A DNA stretch of 14,637 nt, taken from a bacterium. GTDB taxonomy: Bacteria; Bacillota; Clostridia; Oscillospirales; Acutalibacteraceae. Each line of letters opens with the position of its first letter. Positions within the stretch are counted from its first letter, which is position 1. The notes beneath the pieces are model-generated. The model had not been told where the DNA came from. It ran no database searches and was given only the letters and a program-made list of their open reading frames with translations. Below are positions 7,847-14,637 of this stretch, in pieces. The position numbers and the translations under genes are program-made. The stretch lies in contig JAHKZS010000071.1 of NCBI GenBank assembly GCA_020626545.1, positions 1-14,637 of the forward strand. Direction: 5' to 3'.

Positions 7847-7875
7847 ATTCTAACATTTATAAATACATTTGTAAA
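7847..7875 (-). promoter_or_regulatory. Promoter of the 189-aa unknown protein gene
   Basis: On the minus strand the -35 is TTTACA (7870-7875) and the -10 is TAGAAT (7847-7852), 17 bases apart, with TG one base before the -10 (extended -10). The expected transcript starts near 7840, giving a leader of about 40 bases. Confidence 0.65.
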
Positions 7876-7883
7876 TAAAAATA

Positions 7884-7912
7884 TTGTAGTCGTCGGTAAA
7901 ATATGTTATAAT
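7884..7912 (+). promoter_or_regulatory. Promoter of azlC-azlD
   Basis: The -35 TTGTAG (7884-7889) and -10 TATAAT (7907-7912) are 17 bases apart, and TGT immediately before TATAAT gives an extended -10. Its -35 lies only eight bases from that of the divergent minus-strand promoter, so the two could compete or share a regulator. Confidence 0.75.
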
Positions 7913-7944
7913 TTCTTTCGGACTAAATTGAAAGACAGGTTGTA

Positions 7945-8643
7945 ATGGGTAATTTATTTAATATTTTAAAGAAATCATTCAGATACACGTTACCTGTGCT
8001 GTTCGGATATATTCCGCTCGGATTCGCTTTCGGAATACTGCTCGCCTCTAAGGGCTACGGGCCTGAGTGGGCATTTTTTATGAGCGTAATTATATTCTCG
8101 GGTACAGGTCAATATCTGATCGTATCTTTTTTAGCCGCGGGAGCTTCTATTCCGCACGTTATACTTATGACGTTCCTGCTGCACTTCAGGTACTTTTTCT
8201 ACGGGCTTTCGATGATAGACAAGTACCACAAAATCGGTAAATCTAAATGGTATATGATTTTCGGACTTACGGACGAAACTTACGCTATTCTATCGACGGA
8301 AACTCCGCCTAAGGACATAAGCCGCGGAGCGTTCTATACGGCGGTAACGTTTATGAACCACTGTTACTGGATAATAGGCTCGACGCTCGGCGCGATAGTC
8401 GGAAACATACTACCGTTTAATACAAAGGGAATCGAGTTCGTTATGACGGCGCTGTTCGCGGTACTTGTAGTCGAACAGTGGAAGGCTCATAAAAATCACA
8501 TACCCGCGCTTATCGGATTTGTAATTCCGATTATAAGCCTTGTGATACTCGGCTCGGAACACTTCCTCATTCCCGCGTTACTCGCGGTATCGGTCATACT
8601 TATGTGTATGCGTCCGATTTTTGAAAAGGAGGAGCGTTTATGA
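7945..8643 (+). CDS. azlC: AzlC-type branched-chain amino acid transporter, large subunit
   Basis: A 232-residue polytopic membrane protein of the AzlC/YgaZ family, which with a small AzlD/YgaH partner moves branched-chain amino acids (export in the characterised cases) across the cytoplasmic membrane. The family start is clear: LPVLFGYIPLGFAFGILLASKGYGPEWAF, split here over residues about 16-45, then FSGTGQYLIVSFLAAGAS and HFRYFFYGLSM. Several hydrophobic segments follow to the end. The start has only a weak site (ACAGGT, 7935-7940); no better ATG lies nearby. The last codons overlap azlD by four bases (ATGA), and GGAGG for azlD is inside this gene, indicating translational coupling. Substrate and direction are inferred from the family. 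Confidence 0.92.
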   Translation: MGNLFNILKKSFRYTLPVLFGYIPLGFAFGILLASKGYGPEWAFFMSVIIFSGTGQYLIVSFLAAGASIPHVILMTFLLHFRYFFYGLSMIDKYHKIGKSKWYMIFGLTDETYAILSTETPPKDISRGAFYTAVTFMNHCYWIIGSTLGAIVGNILPFNTKGIEFVMTALFAVLVVEQWKAHKNHIPALIGFVIPIISLVILGSEHFLIPALLAVSVILMCMRPIFEKEERL

Positions 8644-8972
8644 GCAATTTTGCTACAAGTATGGGCATTGTACTCGCGATGGCGGCTGTTACGGCATTTA
8701 CAAGATATGCTCCGTTTATTTTCTTCGGTCGAGGCAAAGAGCCTGCTAAGTGGATTAAATACCTCGGAAAGCTTTTACCGCCCGCGTTAATGAGCGTGCT
8801 GATTATATACTGTATAAGCAGCGTTGACTTCATAGGCGGAAGCCACGGTATCCCCGAGATAATTTGTATCGCGATAGCTATGGCGCTTCACGCGTGGAAA
8901 GGGAACGTACTTTTAAGTATCGGCGTCAGCACAGTGCTGTATATGGTTTTAGTACAAACAATATTTGTATAG
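8640..8972 (+). CDS. azlD: AzlD-type branched-chain amino acid transporter, small subunit
   Basis: A 110-residue hydrophobic protein with three to four membrane segments, of the AzlD family and partner of AzlC. Visible family features are AVTAFTRYAPFIFFG near residues 17-31, followed by a short cytoplasmic stretch (RGKEPAKWIKYLGK) and LLPPALMSVLIIYCIS. The C-terminus alternates hydrophobic stretches with HAWKGNVLLSI. The ATG overlaps the azlC stop by four bases with AAAAGGAGG upstream, so both subunits are probably made together. A strong bidirectional terminator follows directly. Confidence 0.92.
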   Translation: MSNFATSMGIVLAMAAVTAFTRYAPFIFFGRGKEPAKWIKYLGKLLPPALMSVLIIYCISSVDFIGGSHGIPEIICIAIAMALHAWKGNVLLSIGVSTVLYMVLVQTIFV

Positions 8973-8974
8973 AA

Positions 8975-9005
8975 AAAAGTCGGAGATTACTCCGACTTTT
9001 CTTTT
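8975..9005. terminator. Bidirectional terminator between azlD and the permease gene
   Basis: AAAAGTCGGAG (8975-8985) pairs perfectly with CTCCGACTTTT (8990-9000) around the loop ATTA. On the plus strand it continues TTTTCTTTTT; on the minus strand the stem is followed by six T. Both convergent genes can end here. Confidence 0.9.
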
Positions 9006-9880
9006 TATGTTTTAGTATTTGCTTTTCGGTTATTGTAAATAAACATAACAAACGCCATAGTTACGATTATAACGTAGCCGATAATCGAATAAATATCGGG
9101 AATATCGGCGAACACGAAAAATCCCAGCGCCGAAGCGAATATAATCTGGCTGTAATCGTAAATAGAAATCTCGCGCGCCGGAGCGTAGGTATAAGCCGCG
9201 GTTATCGAGAACTGACCGCCCGCCGCGGAAAGTCCCGCTAAAATCAGGAATAAAAATTGCAGCGGAGTAAACATCTTAAAATTAAATATCATAAGAGGTA
9301 TCATACTCAAACAGCTTACTCCCGAGAAAAACAGCACGATAAAACTGCCCTTCTCTCCCCTTTTTCCCAGCGCCCTTACCATCGAATACGCCGCGCCCGC
9401 GGCTATTCCGCCGAACAGTCCGCAAACCGAAGCGAATAAATCGGCGTTCGAAAAACTGGGCTTTACTACGAACATCGCTCCAATAAACGCACCTGTCAGG
9501 ATTAGAACCTGATAGGTTTTTAATTTCTCTTTTAGAAATATAAGCGAGAATAATATCGCGAAAAACGGCGACATTTTATTTAGAATTGAGGCGTCTCCGA
9601 GGGCTAAATGGTCTACGGCGTAGAAGTTGCCGAGTATTCCGAGTGTACCCGCGAGTGACCGTCCGATAAGAAGCGGGAGGTTGCGTTTTTGAAAATGGAA
9701 ACTCTCCCTATCCTTAATCATAATAACCAGCGCGAATATAAACGCGACAAAGTTTCTGAAAAAGCTTTTTTCAGGCGTAGGTAAATCTCCCGACAACCTC
9801 ACAAACATATTCATCAGCGCGAAACAAAACGCCGATATGATTATCATTACGATTCCTTTGTACTTGCTGTTAATCTTCAT
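9005..9880 (-). CDS. EamA/DMT-family permease
   Basis: A 291-residue integral membrane protein of the drug/metabolite transporter superfamily (EamA type), with about ten membrane helices in two repeated halves. The first half starts KYKGIVMIIISAFCFALMN and contains LGDASILNKMSPFFAILF followed by FLKEKL, a hallmark of this family; the second half begins near GLFGGIAAGAAYSMVRALG and ends SIIGYVIIVTMAFVMFIYNN. The substrate cannot be told from sequence. The open frame extends to a TTG at 9925, but that TTG is the -35 hexamer of the promoter, so the ATG at 9880 with GGTGA upstream is chosen. An ATG at 9847 with AAAGGA upstream is an alternative but would cut the first helix. It is a single-gene unit. 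Confidence 0.88.
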   Translation of the reverse strand: MKINSKYKGIVMIIISAFCFALMNMFVRLSGDLPTPEKSFFRNFVAFIFALVIMIKDRESFHFQKRNLPLLIGRSLAGTLGILGNFYAVDHLALGDASILNKMSPFFAILFSLIFLKEKLKTYQVLILTGAFIGAMFVVKPSFSNADLFASVCGLFGGIAAGAAYSMVRALGKRGEKGSFIVLFFSGVSCLSMIPLMIFNFKMFTPLQFLFLILAGLSAAGGQFSITAAYTYAPAREISIYDYSQIIFASALGFFVFADIPDIYSIIGYVIIVTMAFVMFIYNNRKANTKT

Positions 9881-9885
9881 TAATT

Positions 9886-9890
9886 TCACC
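9886..9890 (-). promoter_or_regulatory. Ribosome binding site of the permease gene
   Basis: GGTGA on the minus strand ends five bases before the ATG at 9880. It is modest, but it is the only candidate downstream of the promoter's -10 that fits the family's normal N-terminus. Confidence 0.5.
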
Positions 9891-9896
9891 GATAAA

Positions 9897-9925
9897 ATTA
9901 TAACACAAACTATCATTAAGTACAA
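9897..9925 (-). promoter_or_regulatory. Promoter of the EamA permease gene
   Basis: On the minus strand the -35 TTGTAC (9920-9925) and -10 TATAAT (9897-9902) are 17 bases apart, and TGT precedes TATAAT (extended -10). The expected transcript start, near 9890, is only about ten bases from the ATG, giving a very short leader. Confidence 0.72.
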
Positions 9926-10016
9926 GGAAGCTCAATCCTCAAAATATTATCATCTAAATTAATTCAGCCTCTATGGTAATAAGAAAGTGCGTGCAACTGA
10001 GCGTACAATACAAATA

Positions 10017-10114
10017 TTTTTACTCTATAGGAGTTAGGTAAGATGTTCTTTTCCTAAACACTGTTACTTTTGAATATTTATACAAGTTTTGTGTAATATC
10101 CTATAGAGTAAAAA
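10017..10114. repeat. 98-bp element bounded by perfect 16-bp inverted repeats
   Basis: TTTTTACTCTATAGGA (10017-10032) is the exact reverse complement of TCCTATAGAGTAAAAA (10099-10114), with 66 bases between. The interior is AT-rich and has a further hairpin: ATATT/AATAT with TACAA/TTGTG around GTT, about 10074-10098. Seen as CTCTATAGGA arms, both ends are flanked by TA, as expected of a TA-targeting miniature element, but the T/A runs also extend the pairing. The right arm runs into the ribosomal operon terminator. It could be a miniature transposable element, a structured RNA or a large terminator structure; I cannot decide. Confidence 0.75.
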
Positions 10115-10138
10115 AAGGCTTCCCGAAGGAAGCCTTTT
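10110..10138 (-). terminator. Terminator of the ribosomal protein/rpoA operon
   Basis: On the minus strand AAAAGGCTTCC pairs with GGAAGCCTTTT over 11 bases around a TTCG loop closed by C-G, the especially stable UUCG tetraloop, followed by seven T. It lies eight bases beyond the rplQ stop and is a textbook intrinsic terminator. Confidence 0.93.
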
Positions 10139-10146
10139 GAAAGCTA

Positions 10147-10488
10147 TTAAACTAACTCGATGATTGCCATCTCGGCAGCGTCGCCGCGACGAGGACCAAT
10201 CTTTGTGATACGGGTATAACCGCCGTTTCTGTCCTTATACTTAGGAGCAATCTCGTCGAAAAGCTTCTTTGTTACTGTTTCCTTAGTAACGAACTTCATA
10301 ACAAGACGCTTATTAGCGAGAGAATTGTCCTTAGCTATAGTAATCATTTTCTCAGCCATAGAGCTTACATCTTTGGCACGAGTAACTGTAGTTTCAATTT
10401 TGCCATTTTCTAAAAGGAAAGTAACCATCGCGCGAAGCATTGCAGTTCTCTGGGCGGTAGTTCTTCCGAGCTTTCTTGTACGTGGCAT
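10147..10488 (-). CDS. rplQ: 50S ribosomal protein L17
   Basis: Large-subunit protein of 113 residues, the usual length of short bacterial L17. The N-terminus [20 protein letters not shown], the central [19 protein letters not shown] and the C-terminal [21 protein letters not shown] are all characteristic. The start is preceded by AAAGGAG in the 36-base gap after rpoA. It is the last gene of the operon, directly before the terminator, the same position as in most bacteria. Confidence 0.98.
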   Translation of the reverse strand: MPRTRKLGRTTAQRTAMLRAMVTFLLENGKIETTVTRAKDVSSMAEKMITIAKDNSLANKRLVMKFVTKETVTKKLFDEIAPKYKDRNGGYTRITKIGPRRGDAAEMAIIELV

Positions 10489-10524
10489 TATAATTCACTC
10501 CTTTTTACATATTTTAAAAGGATT

Positions 10525-11478
10525 TTATTCGTCTTCCTTCTTAAGGCTGAAGCCGAGGGTTTCGAGCTTAAACTCAACTTCCTCAAGCGACTTACGACCA
10601 AGGTTACGAACTTTCATCATATCCTCTGTTGTTTTGTTTGTAAGGTCTTCAACTGTGTTGATACCTGCGCGCTTTAAGCAGTTAAACGAACGAACCGATA
10701 AATCGAGTTCCTCGATAGTCATCTCGAGAACCTTTTCCTTACCCTTTTCGTCCTTCTCAACCATAATCTCGCTGTTTGTAACATTATCAGAAAGATTTAC
10801 GAAGAGGTTTAAGTGCTCTGTAAGAACCTTAGCGGCTAAGGAAACCGCTTCCTGAGCGTTAATAACGCCGTTAGTCCATACATCTAAGGTCAGTTTATCG
10901 TAGTCGGTAATCTGGCCTACACGGGTGTTATCTACAGTATAATTAACCTTTAAAACAGGTGTATAAATCGAATCAATCGGTAAAACTCCGATTACGTTGT
11001 TGCCCGAAAGCTGCTTATTACGTTCGCCGGGAACATAACCTCTGCCTCTGTCGAGAGTAATCTCGATATTGAGCTTTGCGTCCTCGGCGAGAGTAGCAAT
11101 ATGGAGATCGGGATTAAGGATTTCTACCTCAGCGTCATGCTTAATATCGGCCGCGGTAACCTTGCAGGGACCTTCAGCGGCGATTTCTACTACCTTGGGA
11201 GCAGTATCAAGGAGCTTCGGAACGAGGCTCTTGATATTTAAAGCAATCTCGGTAATATCTTCTTTTACTCCCGGGAGAGTCGAGAACTCGTGGAGTACAC
11301 CGTCAATCTTAATTGATGTAACCGCGCAACCCTCGAGAGACGAAAGTAAAACTCGTCTGAGGCTGTTACCCAGTGTATTACCAAAACCACGCTCAAGAGG
11401 TTCTACGACAAATCTGCCGTATTTTCCGTCATCGGTGAGTTCTTCTGTTTCAATTCTTGGTTTTTCTATCTCTATCAT
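10525..11478 (-). CDS. rpoA: RNA polymerase alpha subunit
   Basis: Scaffold subunit that dimerises to nucleate RNA polymerase assembly and contacts UP elements and activators. The 317-residue length is standard. The N-terminal domain (about 1-230) shows [25 protein letters not shown], split over residues 21-45, and the conserved LDRGRGYVP (142-150). A charged linker (KDEKGKEK) leads to the C-terminal domain (about 252-310) with [13 protein letters not shown]; Arg263, Asn266, Gly294 and Lys296 match the DNA-binding residues of the E. coli domain. GGAGG lies just upstream of the ATG. It sits between rpsD and rplQ, as is usual. Confidence 0.98.
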   Translation of the reverse strand: MIEIEKPRIETEELTDDGKYGRFVVEPLERGFGNTLGNSLRRVLLSSLEGCAVTSIKIDGVLHEFSTLPGVKEDITEIALNIKSLVPKLLDTAPKVVEIAAEGPCKVTAADIKHDAEVEILNPDLHIATLAEDAKLNIEITLDRGRGYVPGERNKQLSGNNVIGVLPIDSIYTPVLKVNYTVDNTRVGQITDYDKLTLDVWTNGVINAQEAVSLAAKVLTEHLNLFVNLSDNVTNSEIMVEKDEKGKEKVLEMTIEELDLSVRSFNCLKRAGINTVEDLTNKTTEDMMKVRNLGRKSLEEVEFKLETLGFSLKKEDE

Positions 11479-11548
11479 AACGAATCCTCCTTATTAGGCG
11501 GCAATTAAGCCGTCATTTTGTAATCTGCCTTTAATAAATCTACGTGGA

Positions 11549-12145
11549 TTACTTGGAGTACAACTCGACAATGAGATGTTCTTCTACAGGGAAGTCAATA
11601 TCCTCTCTCTCGGGTTCGGCAATAACCTTGCCGCCGAGCTTATTCTGAGCTTTTTCGAGCCACTTAGGAGTAGCTGTGTTGTTATTCTCAGCGAGAGTCT
11701 TAAAGCGTGTAGAAGAAGCGCTGCTCTCCTTAACCTCGATTACGTCGCCGACTTTAACTAAGTAGGAAGGAATATTAACTTTCTTTCCGTTTACTGTAAA
11801 GTGAGCATGGTTTACGAGCTGACGAGCCTCACGGCGAGTGCCGGCGAGTCCGAGTCTGAAAACTACGTTATCGAGTCTATGCTCAATAAGAGTGAGAAGT
11901 ACAGAACCTGTCTTACCCTGAGCCTTTTCAGCCTTCTCATAGTAAGCGCGGAACTGCTTTTCCATAATACCATAAATGAACTTAACCTTCTGCTTCTCTG
12001 TAAGCTGGAGGCTGTATTCACTTTTCTTTCTTCTAGAGTTACCGTTCGGGTTTCTGAAAGAACTCTTACCCGAATAACCCATTACTGCAGGAGAAATACC
12101 GAGAGCTCTGCAGCGTTTAGCGATAGGCTGTCTGTTTTTTGCCAT
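11549..12145 (-). CDS. rpsD: 30S ribosomal protein S4 (cysteine-poor type)
   Basis: Primary 16S rRNA-binding protein of the small subunit, 198 residues. The N-terminal region MAKNRQPIAKRCRALGIS has a single cysteine, lacking the four-cysteine zinc site of many S4 proteins, and continues with a basic insert (NPNGNSRRKKSEY). The S4 RNA-binding domain is clear at about 92-155 (HRLDNVVFRLGLAGTRREAR, then VNGKKVNIPSYLVKVGD). The C-terminus ends FPVEEHLIVELYSK. It lies between rpsK (22 bases away) and rpoA (70 bases away); the latter gap has a small GC hairpin but no clear terminator. S4 is an autoregulator in several bacteria; no such site can be proved here. Confidence 0.98.
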   Translation of the reverse strand: MAKNRQPIAKRCRALGISPAVMGYSGKSSFRNPNGNSRRKKSEYSLQLTEKQKVKFIYGIMEKQFRAYYEKAEKAQGKTGSVLLTLIEHRLDNVVFRLGLAGTRREARQLVNHAHFTVNGKKVNIPSYLVKVGDVIEVKESSASSTRFKTLAENNNTATPKWLEKAQNKLGGKVIAEPEREDIDFPVEEHLIVELYSK

Positions 12146-12167
12146 CTTAAATTTCCTCCTTTATATA

Positions 12168-12566
12168 CTATACACGTCTTCTCTTCGGAGGACGACATCC
12201 GTTATGCGGAATCGGAGTTACGTCCTTAATCATAGTAACCTCGAGTCCTGCGGACTGTAATGCTCTGATAGCCGCTTCACGTCCCTGTCCGGGGCCCTTT
12301 ACATAAACCTCTACGCTCTTCATACCGAATTCCATAGCGATTTTTGCCGCTGTTTCAGCCGCTGACTGAGCAGCGAAGGGAGTAGATTTACGTGAGCCGC
12401 GGAAACCGAGTTCGCCTGCGCTTGCCCAGGATACCGCGTTGCCGTTTGTATCAGAAATAGTAACAATTGTATTGTTAAATGTAGACTGAATATGCGCGCT
12501 GCCTTTTTCGATGTGTTTCTTCTCGCGGCGGCGGCGTGTAGTCTTCTTGCCTTTAGGTGCTGCCAT
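12168..12566 (-). CDS. rpsK: 30S ribosomal protein S11
   Basis: Small-subunit platform protein of 132 residues. The basic N-terminus ([18 protein letters not shown]) is followed by the diagnostic [36 protein letters not shown] and [17 protein letters not shown]; the C-terminus ends [15 protein letters not shown], as in nearly all S11 proteins. The gene follows rpsM by 12 bases with GGAGG in the gap, indicating cotranscription and probable coupling. Confidence 0.98.
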   Translation of the reverse strand: MAAPKGKKTTRRRREKKHIEKGSAHIQSTFNNTIVTISDTNGNAVSWASAGELGFRGSRKSTPFAAQSAAETAAKIAMEFGMKSVEVYVKGPGQGREAAIRALQSAGLEVTMIKDVTPIPHNGCRPPKRRRV

Positions 12567-12578
12567 TAAGCTTCCTCC

Positions 12579-12947
12579 TTACTTCTTCTTATTGGCCATT
12601 GTCTTACGGGGGCCCTTACGAGTACGAGCGTTAGTCTTGGAACGCTGGCCTCTTACGGGAAGTCCCTTTCTGTGACGTACGCCACGGTAACAACCAATTT
12701 CAATAAGTCTTTTAATATCAAAAGCGATGTCACGGCGGAGATCACCCTCCACACGACAGTTCTTTTCAATATAGTCTCTTAATTTAGAAACATCATCTTC
12801 AGTTAAATCTCTGACACGAGTGTCAGGGTTAACACCTGTTGCAGCAATAATGTCTGTTGCAGTTTTACGTCCGATACCGTAGATATAAGTTAAACCGATT
12901 TCAACTCGCTTATCTCTCGGTAAGTCAACACCTGCTATACGAGCCAT
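12579..12947 (-). CDS. rpsM: 30S ribosomal protein S13
   Basis: Small-subunit head protein that contacts the P-site tRNA and the intersubunit bridge, 122 residues. The start [20 protein letters not shown] and the helix-two-turns-helix [10 protein letters not shown] are characteristic, as are [20 protein letters not shown] (residues about 86-105) and the basic C-terminal tail [18 protein letters not shown] precedes the start, 9 bases away. It follows rpmJ by 54 bases. Confidence 0.98.
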   Translation of the reverse strand: MARIAGVDLPRDKRVEIGLTYIYGIGRKTATDIIAATGVNPDTRVRDLTEDDVSKLRDYIEKNCRVEGDLRRDIAFDIKRLIEIGCYRGVRHRKGLPVRGQRSKTNARTRKGPRKTMANKKK

Positions 12948-13001
12948 TTAGTTGCACCTCCATATAAAATATTTGGCTTTCGCCTTAGTATAAATCAATA
13001 A

Positions 13002-13115
13002 TTAACCCTGACGCTGTTTATGCTTGGGGTTTTCGCAGATTACGAGAATCTTGCCTTTTCTTTTAATAACTTTGCACTTTTCGCACATTTTCTTTACAGA
13101 AGGTCTGACTTTCAT
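13002..13115 (-). CDS. rpmJ: 50S ribosomal protein L36
   Basis: A 37-residue protein of the large subunit, read from ATG 13115-13113 to TAA 13004-13002. The translation begins [17 protein letters not shown] and ends [10 protein letters not shown]. Cys11, Cys14, Cys27 and His32 form the classic zinc ribbon, so this is the zinc-binding form. A ribosome binding site (AGAGAGGAATG region) lies in the 42-base gap after infA. Position between infA and rpsM is the standard Gram-positive order. Confidence 0.97.
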   Translation of the reverse strand: MKVRPSVKKMCEKCKVIKRKGKILVICENPKHKQRQG

Positions 13116-13157
13116 TTTACAATCATTCCTCTCTTAAAAATCAGTATATTTTTTGAA

Positions 13158-13376
13158 TTACTTGGTTCTCCAGGTAATTCTGCCTCTGGTCAGGTCGTAT
13201 GGAGACATCTCCACAGTAACCTTATCACCCGGTAAGATTCGAATATAGTTCATTCTAAGCTTACCTGAAATAACAGCTAATATTACATGGCCGTTAGGAA
13301 GTTCTACCTTAAACTGAGTGTTAGGAAGCGCTTCAACGACTTTGCCCTCTACTTCGAGAACGTCTTGTTTCGACAT
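13158..13376 (-). CDS. infA: Translation initiation factor IF-1
   Basis: A 72-residue single OB-fold protein that binds the A site of the 30S subunit during initiation. The start [19 protein letters not shown], the middle [19 protein letters not shown] and [17 protein letters not shown], and the end RGRITWRTK match IF-1 closely. GGAGG is seven bases upstream and overlaps the end of the KOW gene, whose stop is two bases before the ATG. This suggests translational coupling. Confidence 0.98.
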   Translation of the reverse strand: MSKQDVLEVEGKVVEALPNTQFKVELPNGHVILAVISGKLRMNYIRILPGDKVTVEMSPYDLTRGRITWRTK

Positions 13377-13378
13377 AA

Positions 13379-13627
13379 CTAATCCTCCTGATTAACTCGT
13401 CTGAAATTACTTAACAGTTTTCTTAAACCTTTATCCGACTTAGGTATTTCGACTATCGTGTTCGTTTTCGAGATATGTTTAAAGTTCTTCTTTTTCGGCG
13501 CATCCAGCCTACGTTCTTTTCCGTCGGCTAAATACACAAAACTGTCTTTAACGTCTATCACAATAAAGAACTGACCATCGTCATGACCTGCGTTCGAGCA
13601 TACGATTTGTCCTTTTACTATGTCCAT
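13379..13627 (-). CDS. Small KOW-domain RNA-binding protein (L14e-like)
   Basis: An 82-residue protein of the KOW/L14e-L27e-like group found between map and infA in many Firmicutes. The N-terminal half (about 1-45) is the KOW-type fold: [20 protein letters not shown], then [19 protein letters not shown]. The C-terminal half is basic ([19 protein letters not shown]). Its exact role is unproven; ribosome association or RNA binding is inferred from the domain and the neighbourhood. The ATG follows the map stop by eight bases with AGGG between, and the gene ends two bases before infA. Confidence 0.9.
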   Translation of the reverse strand: MDIVKGQIVCSNAGHDDGQFFIVIDVKDSFVYLADGKERRLDAPKKKNFKHISKTNTIVEIPKSDKGLRKLLSNFRRVNQED

Positions 13628-13635
13628 AGTTTTCC

Positions 13636-14388
13636 CTAACCCGGAACGGTCATAATCTTAGGACCGTCGGGAGTAATCGCGATCGTATTTTCATAGTGGG
13701 CGGCGAGCTTACCGTCAAGCGTTACGGTAGTCCAATCGTCCTCCAGGATTTCAACCTCGTAACTTCCCTCGCATATCATAGGTTCGATAGCGATTGTCAT
13801 ACCCGGAAGTAGTCGTACTCCGCGTCCCGCTTTACCGAAATTTGGAATACTCGGGTCTTCATGCAACTTCGCGCCTACGCCGTGGCCGACAAAATCTCGT
13901 ACCACCGAGTAACCGCGAGCTTCGACATACGTCTGAACCGCGTTACCGATATCGCCTACACGATTACCGGCGAGCGCCGCCTCGATTCCTTTTTCGAGGC
14001 TGATTCTCGTAGCGTCCATAAGGTTCTGAGCGGTTTCGCTAATCTTACCGCAAGCGTAAGTATAAGCGTTATCGCCGTGATAACCTTCGTAGAACGCGCC
14101 GACATCCACGCTTACGATGTCGCCTTCTTTAAGAACCTGGTCCTTACTGGGTATGCCATGGATAACCACATCATTTACGGAAATACACGCGCTTGCGGGG
14201 AATCCGCCGTAACCGAGAAACGAAGGCGTAGCGCCTTGTTTCTCGATATATTTACGAACTTTCTCGTCAATTTCCCAGGTAGTGATACCGGGCTTGACGT
14301 ATTCTCCTGCAAGACGCAGCGCGTTTGCGGAAATTCTGCAAGCGTCCATCATTTTGGATATTTCGCGCGCTGTCTTAACAATAACCAT
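13636..14388 (-). CDS. map: Methionine aminopeptidase, type I
   Basis: Removes the initiator methionine from nascent proteins; a cytoplasmic two-metal enzyme of 250 residues. The five metal ligands of the pita-bread fold are visible: Asp95 (VDVGAFY), Asp106 (HGDNAYT), His169 (GHGVG), Glu202 (IEPM) and Glu233 (HYENT), with His77 in NDVVIHGIPS and His176 (LHEDP) in the active site. The open frame extends to 14454 but that part overlaps adk; the ATG at 14388, with GAGG six bases upstream, gives the usual N-terminus MVIVKTAREISKM. One base separates the adk stop from this ATG, so translation is probably coupled. Confidence 0.97.
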   Translation of the reverse strand: MVIVKTAREISKMMDACRISANALRLAGEYVKPGITTWEIDEKVRKYIEKQGATPSFLGYGGFPASACISVNDVVIHGIPSKDQVLKEGDIVSVDVGAFYEGYHGDNAYTYACGKISETAQNLMDATRISLEKGIEAALAGNRVGDIGNAVQTYVEARGYSVVRDFVGHGVGAKLHEDPSIPNFGKAGRGVRLLPGMTIAIEPMICEGSYEVEILEDDWTTVTLDGKLAAHYENTIAITPDGPKIMTVPG

Positions 14389-14389
14389 T

Positions 14390-14637
14390 TTAAACCTCGA
14401 TTGCCTTAAATACAGCCTCGGTTGTTTCCTTAACTGTATCCTTTCCGACAACAACCTTGAGCTTACCCTGAGCCTTGTAATAATTTACGAGAGGCTCTGT
14501 TTCCTTGTGGTAAATATCAAGACGGTTTTTAATAGTATCTATCTGGTCATCCTTGCGCTGAACAAGGGCGCCGTTGCAATCGTCGCAAACCCCGTCAACC
14601 TTCGGCTTTAAGCTTTCGATATGATAAGGTCTGCCGC
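14390..14637 (-). CDS. adk: Adenylate kinase, C-terminal part (cut by the window edge)
   Basis: The last ~82 codons of adenylate kinase, which interconverts ATP + AMP and two ADP. On the minus strand the readable protein begins GRPYHIESLKPKVDGVCDDC and continues NGALVQRKDDQIDTIKNRL, ending KETTEAVFKAIEV then TAA (14392-14390). VCDDC is the second half of the four-ligand zinc LID of Gram-positive type adenylate kinases; the first cysteine pair would lie just outside the window. The conserved QRKDD motif after the LID supports the call. The 5' part, and probably secY, lie beyond the right edge. Confidence 0.95.
   Translation of the reverse strand, partial: GRPYHIESLKPKVDGVCDDCNGALVQRKDDQIDTIKNRLDIYHKETEPLVNYYKAQGKLKVVVGKDTVKETTEAVFKAIEV

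Noticed and set aside
9926..10016. A small gene or RNA in the gap before the inverted-repeat element
   Set aside because: No open frame with a ribosome binding site, no tRNA-like fold and no good promoter were seen. A partial likeness of CCTCTATGG at 9968-9976 to the repeat arm is too short to count.
10325..10855. A 176-codon open frame on the plus strand across rplQ and rpoA
   Set aside because: It is antisense to two certain genes, has a low-complexity Ser/Arg/Leu-rich product and no ribosome binding site; it is a composition shadow.
11479..11548. Terminator between rpsD and rpoA
   Set aside because: GGCGGC/GCCGTC around AATTAA is a 6-base stem with a mismatch or wobble and no following T run; the operon most likely continues.
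11801..12229. Long plus-strand open frame opposite rpsD
   Set aside because: Antisense to a certain ribosomal gene, serine- and leucine-rich shadow, no start signal.
13861..14409. A 182-codon open frame on the plus strand opposite map
   Set aside because: It is fully antisense to map, has no good start signal and no recognisable domain.
1..14637. CRISPR array, prophage, insertion sequence or defence island
   Set aside because: No regularly spaced repeats, no transposase, integrase or phage gene and no nuclease-type genes are present; every long open frame belongs to a recognised or described gene or is its antisense shadow.

Overview
The window looks like a chromosomal segment from a low-to-moderate GC, gut-type clostridium (Oscillospirales/Ruminococcaceae-like). 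The reasons are a paired glgC-glgD glycogen operon, an adenylate kinase with a cysteine-containing (zinc-type) LID, a small KOW protein between map and infA, a cysteine-poor S4 protein and strong GGAGG ribosome binding sites. The genus assignment is inference; no rRNA or other definitive marker is present.

Layout. (1) Positions 91-5992, plus strand: a glycogen synthesis operon in the order glgB, glgC, glgD, glgA behind an extended -10 promoter. GlgC with its catalytically degenerate partner GlgD makes ADP-glucose, GlgA polymerises it and GlgB adds branches. No phosphorylase or debranching gene lies inside the window. (2) Positions 5989-7205: a repeat-containing hairpin/terminator, then a secreted tyrosine-rich protein with two Ig-like (Big_2-type) domains, closed by a perfect 13-bp hairpin shared with the next, convergent gene. 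(3) Positions 7231-7800, minus strand: an uncharacterised ~189-aa cytoplasmic protein. Its promoter diverges from that of azlC-azlD (7945-8972, plus), a two-component branched-chain amino acid transporter. (4) Positions 9005-9880, minus strand: an EamA/DMT-family permease convergent with azlD across a bidirectional terminator. (5) Positions 9926-10146: a non-coding gap holding a 98-bp element bounded by perfect 16-bp inverted repeats and the terminator of the ribosomal operon. (6) Positions 10147-14637, minus strand: the distal end of the large ribosomal protein operon, in transcription order adk (partial), map, KOW protein, infA, rpmJ, rpsM, rpsK, rpsD, rpoA, rplQ.

Most of the window is ordinary core genome. 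The parts least explained by known biology are the lysine-rich tail of GlgB, the Lys-to-Gly change in the GlgA KxGG motif, the hairpin with duplicated TTAGTCGGGAA just ahead of the secreted protein gene, the secreted protein itself, the 189-aa unknown protein and the 98-bp inverted-repeat element. I found no convincing evidence of a wholly new system such as a defence island, CRISPR array or phage.
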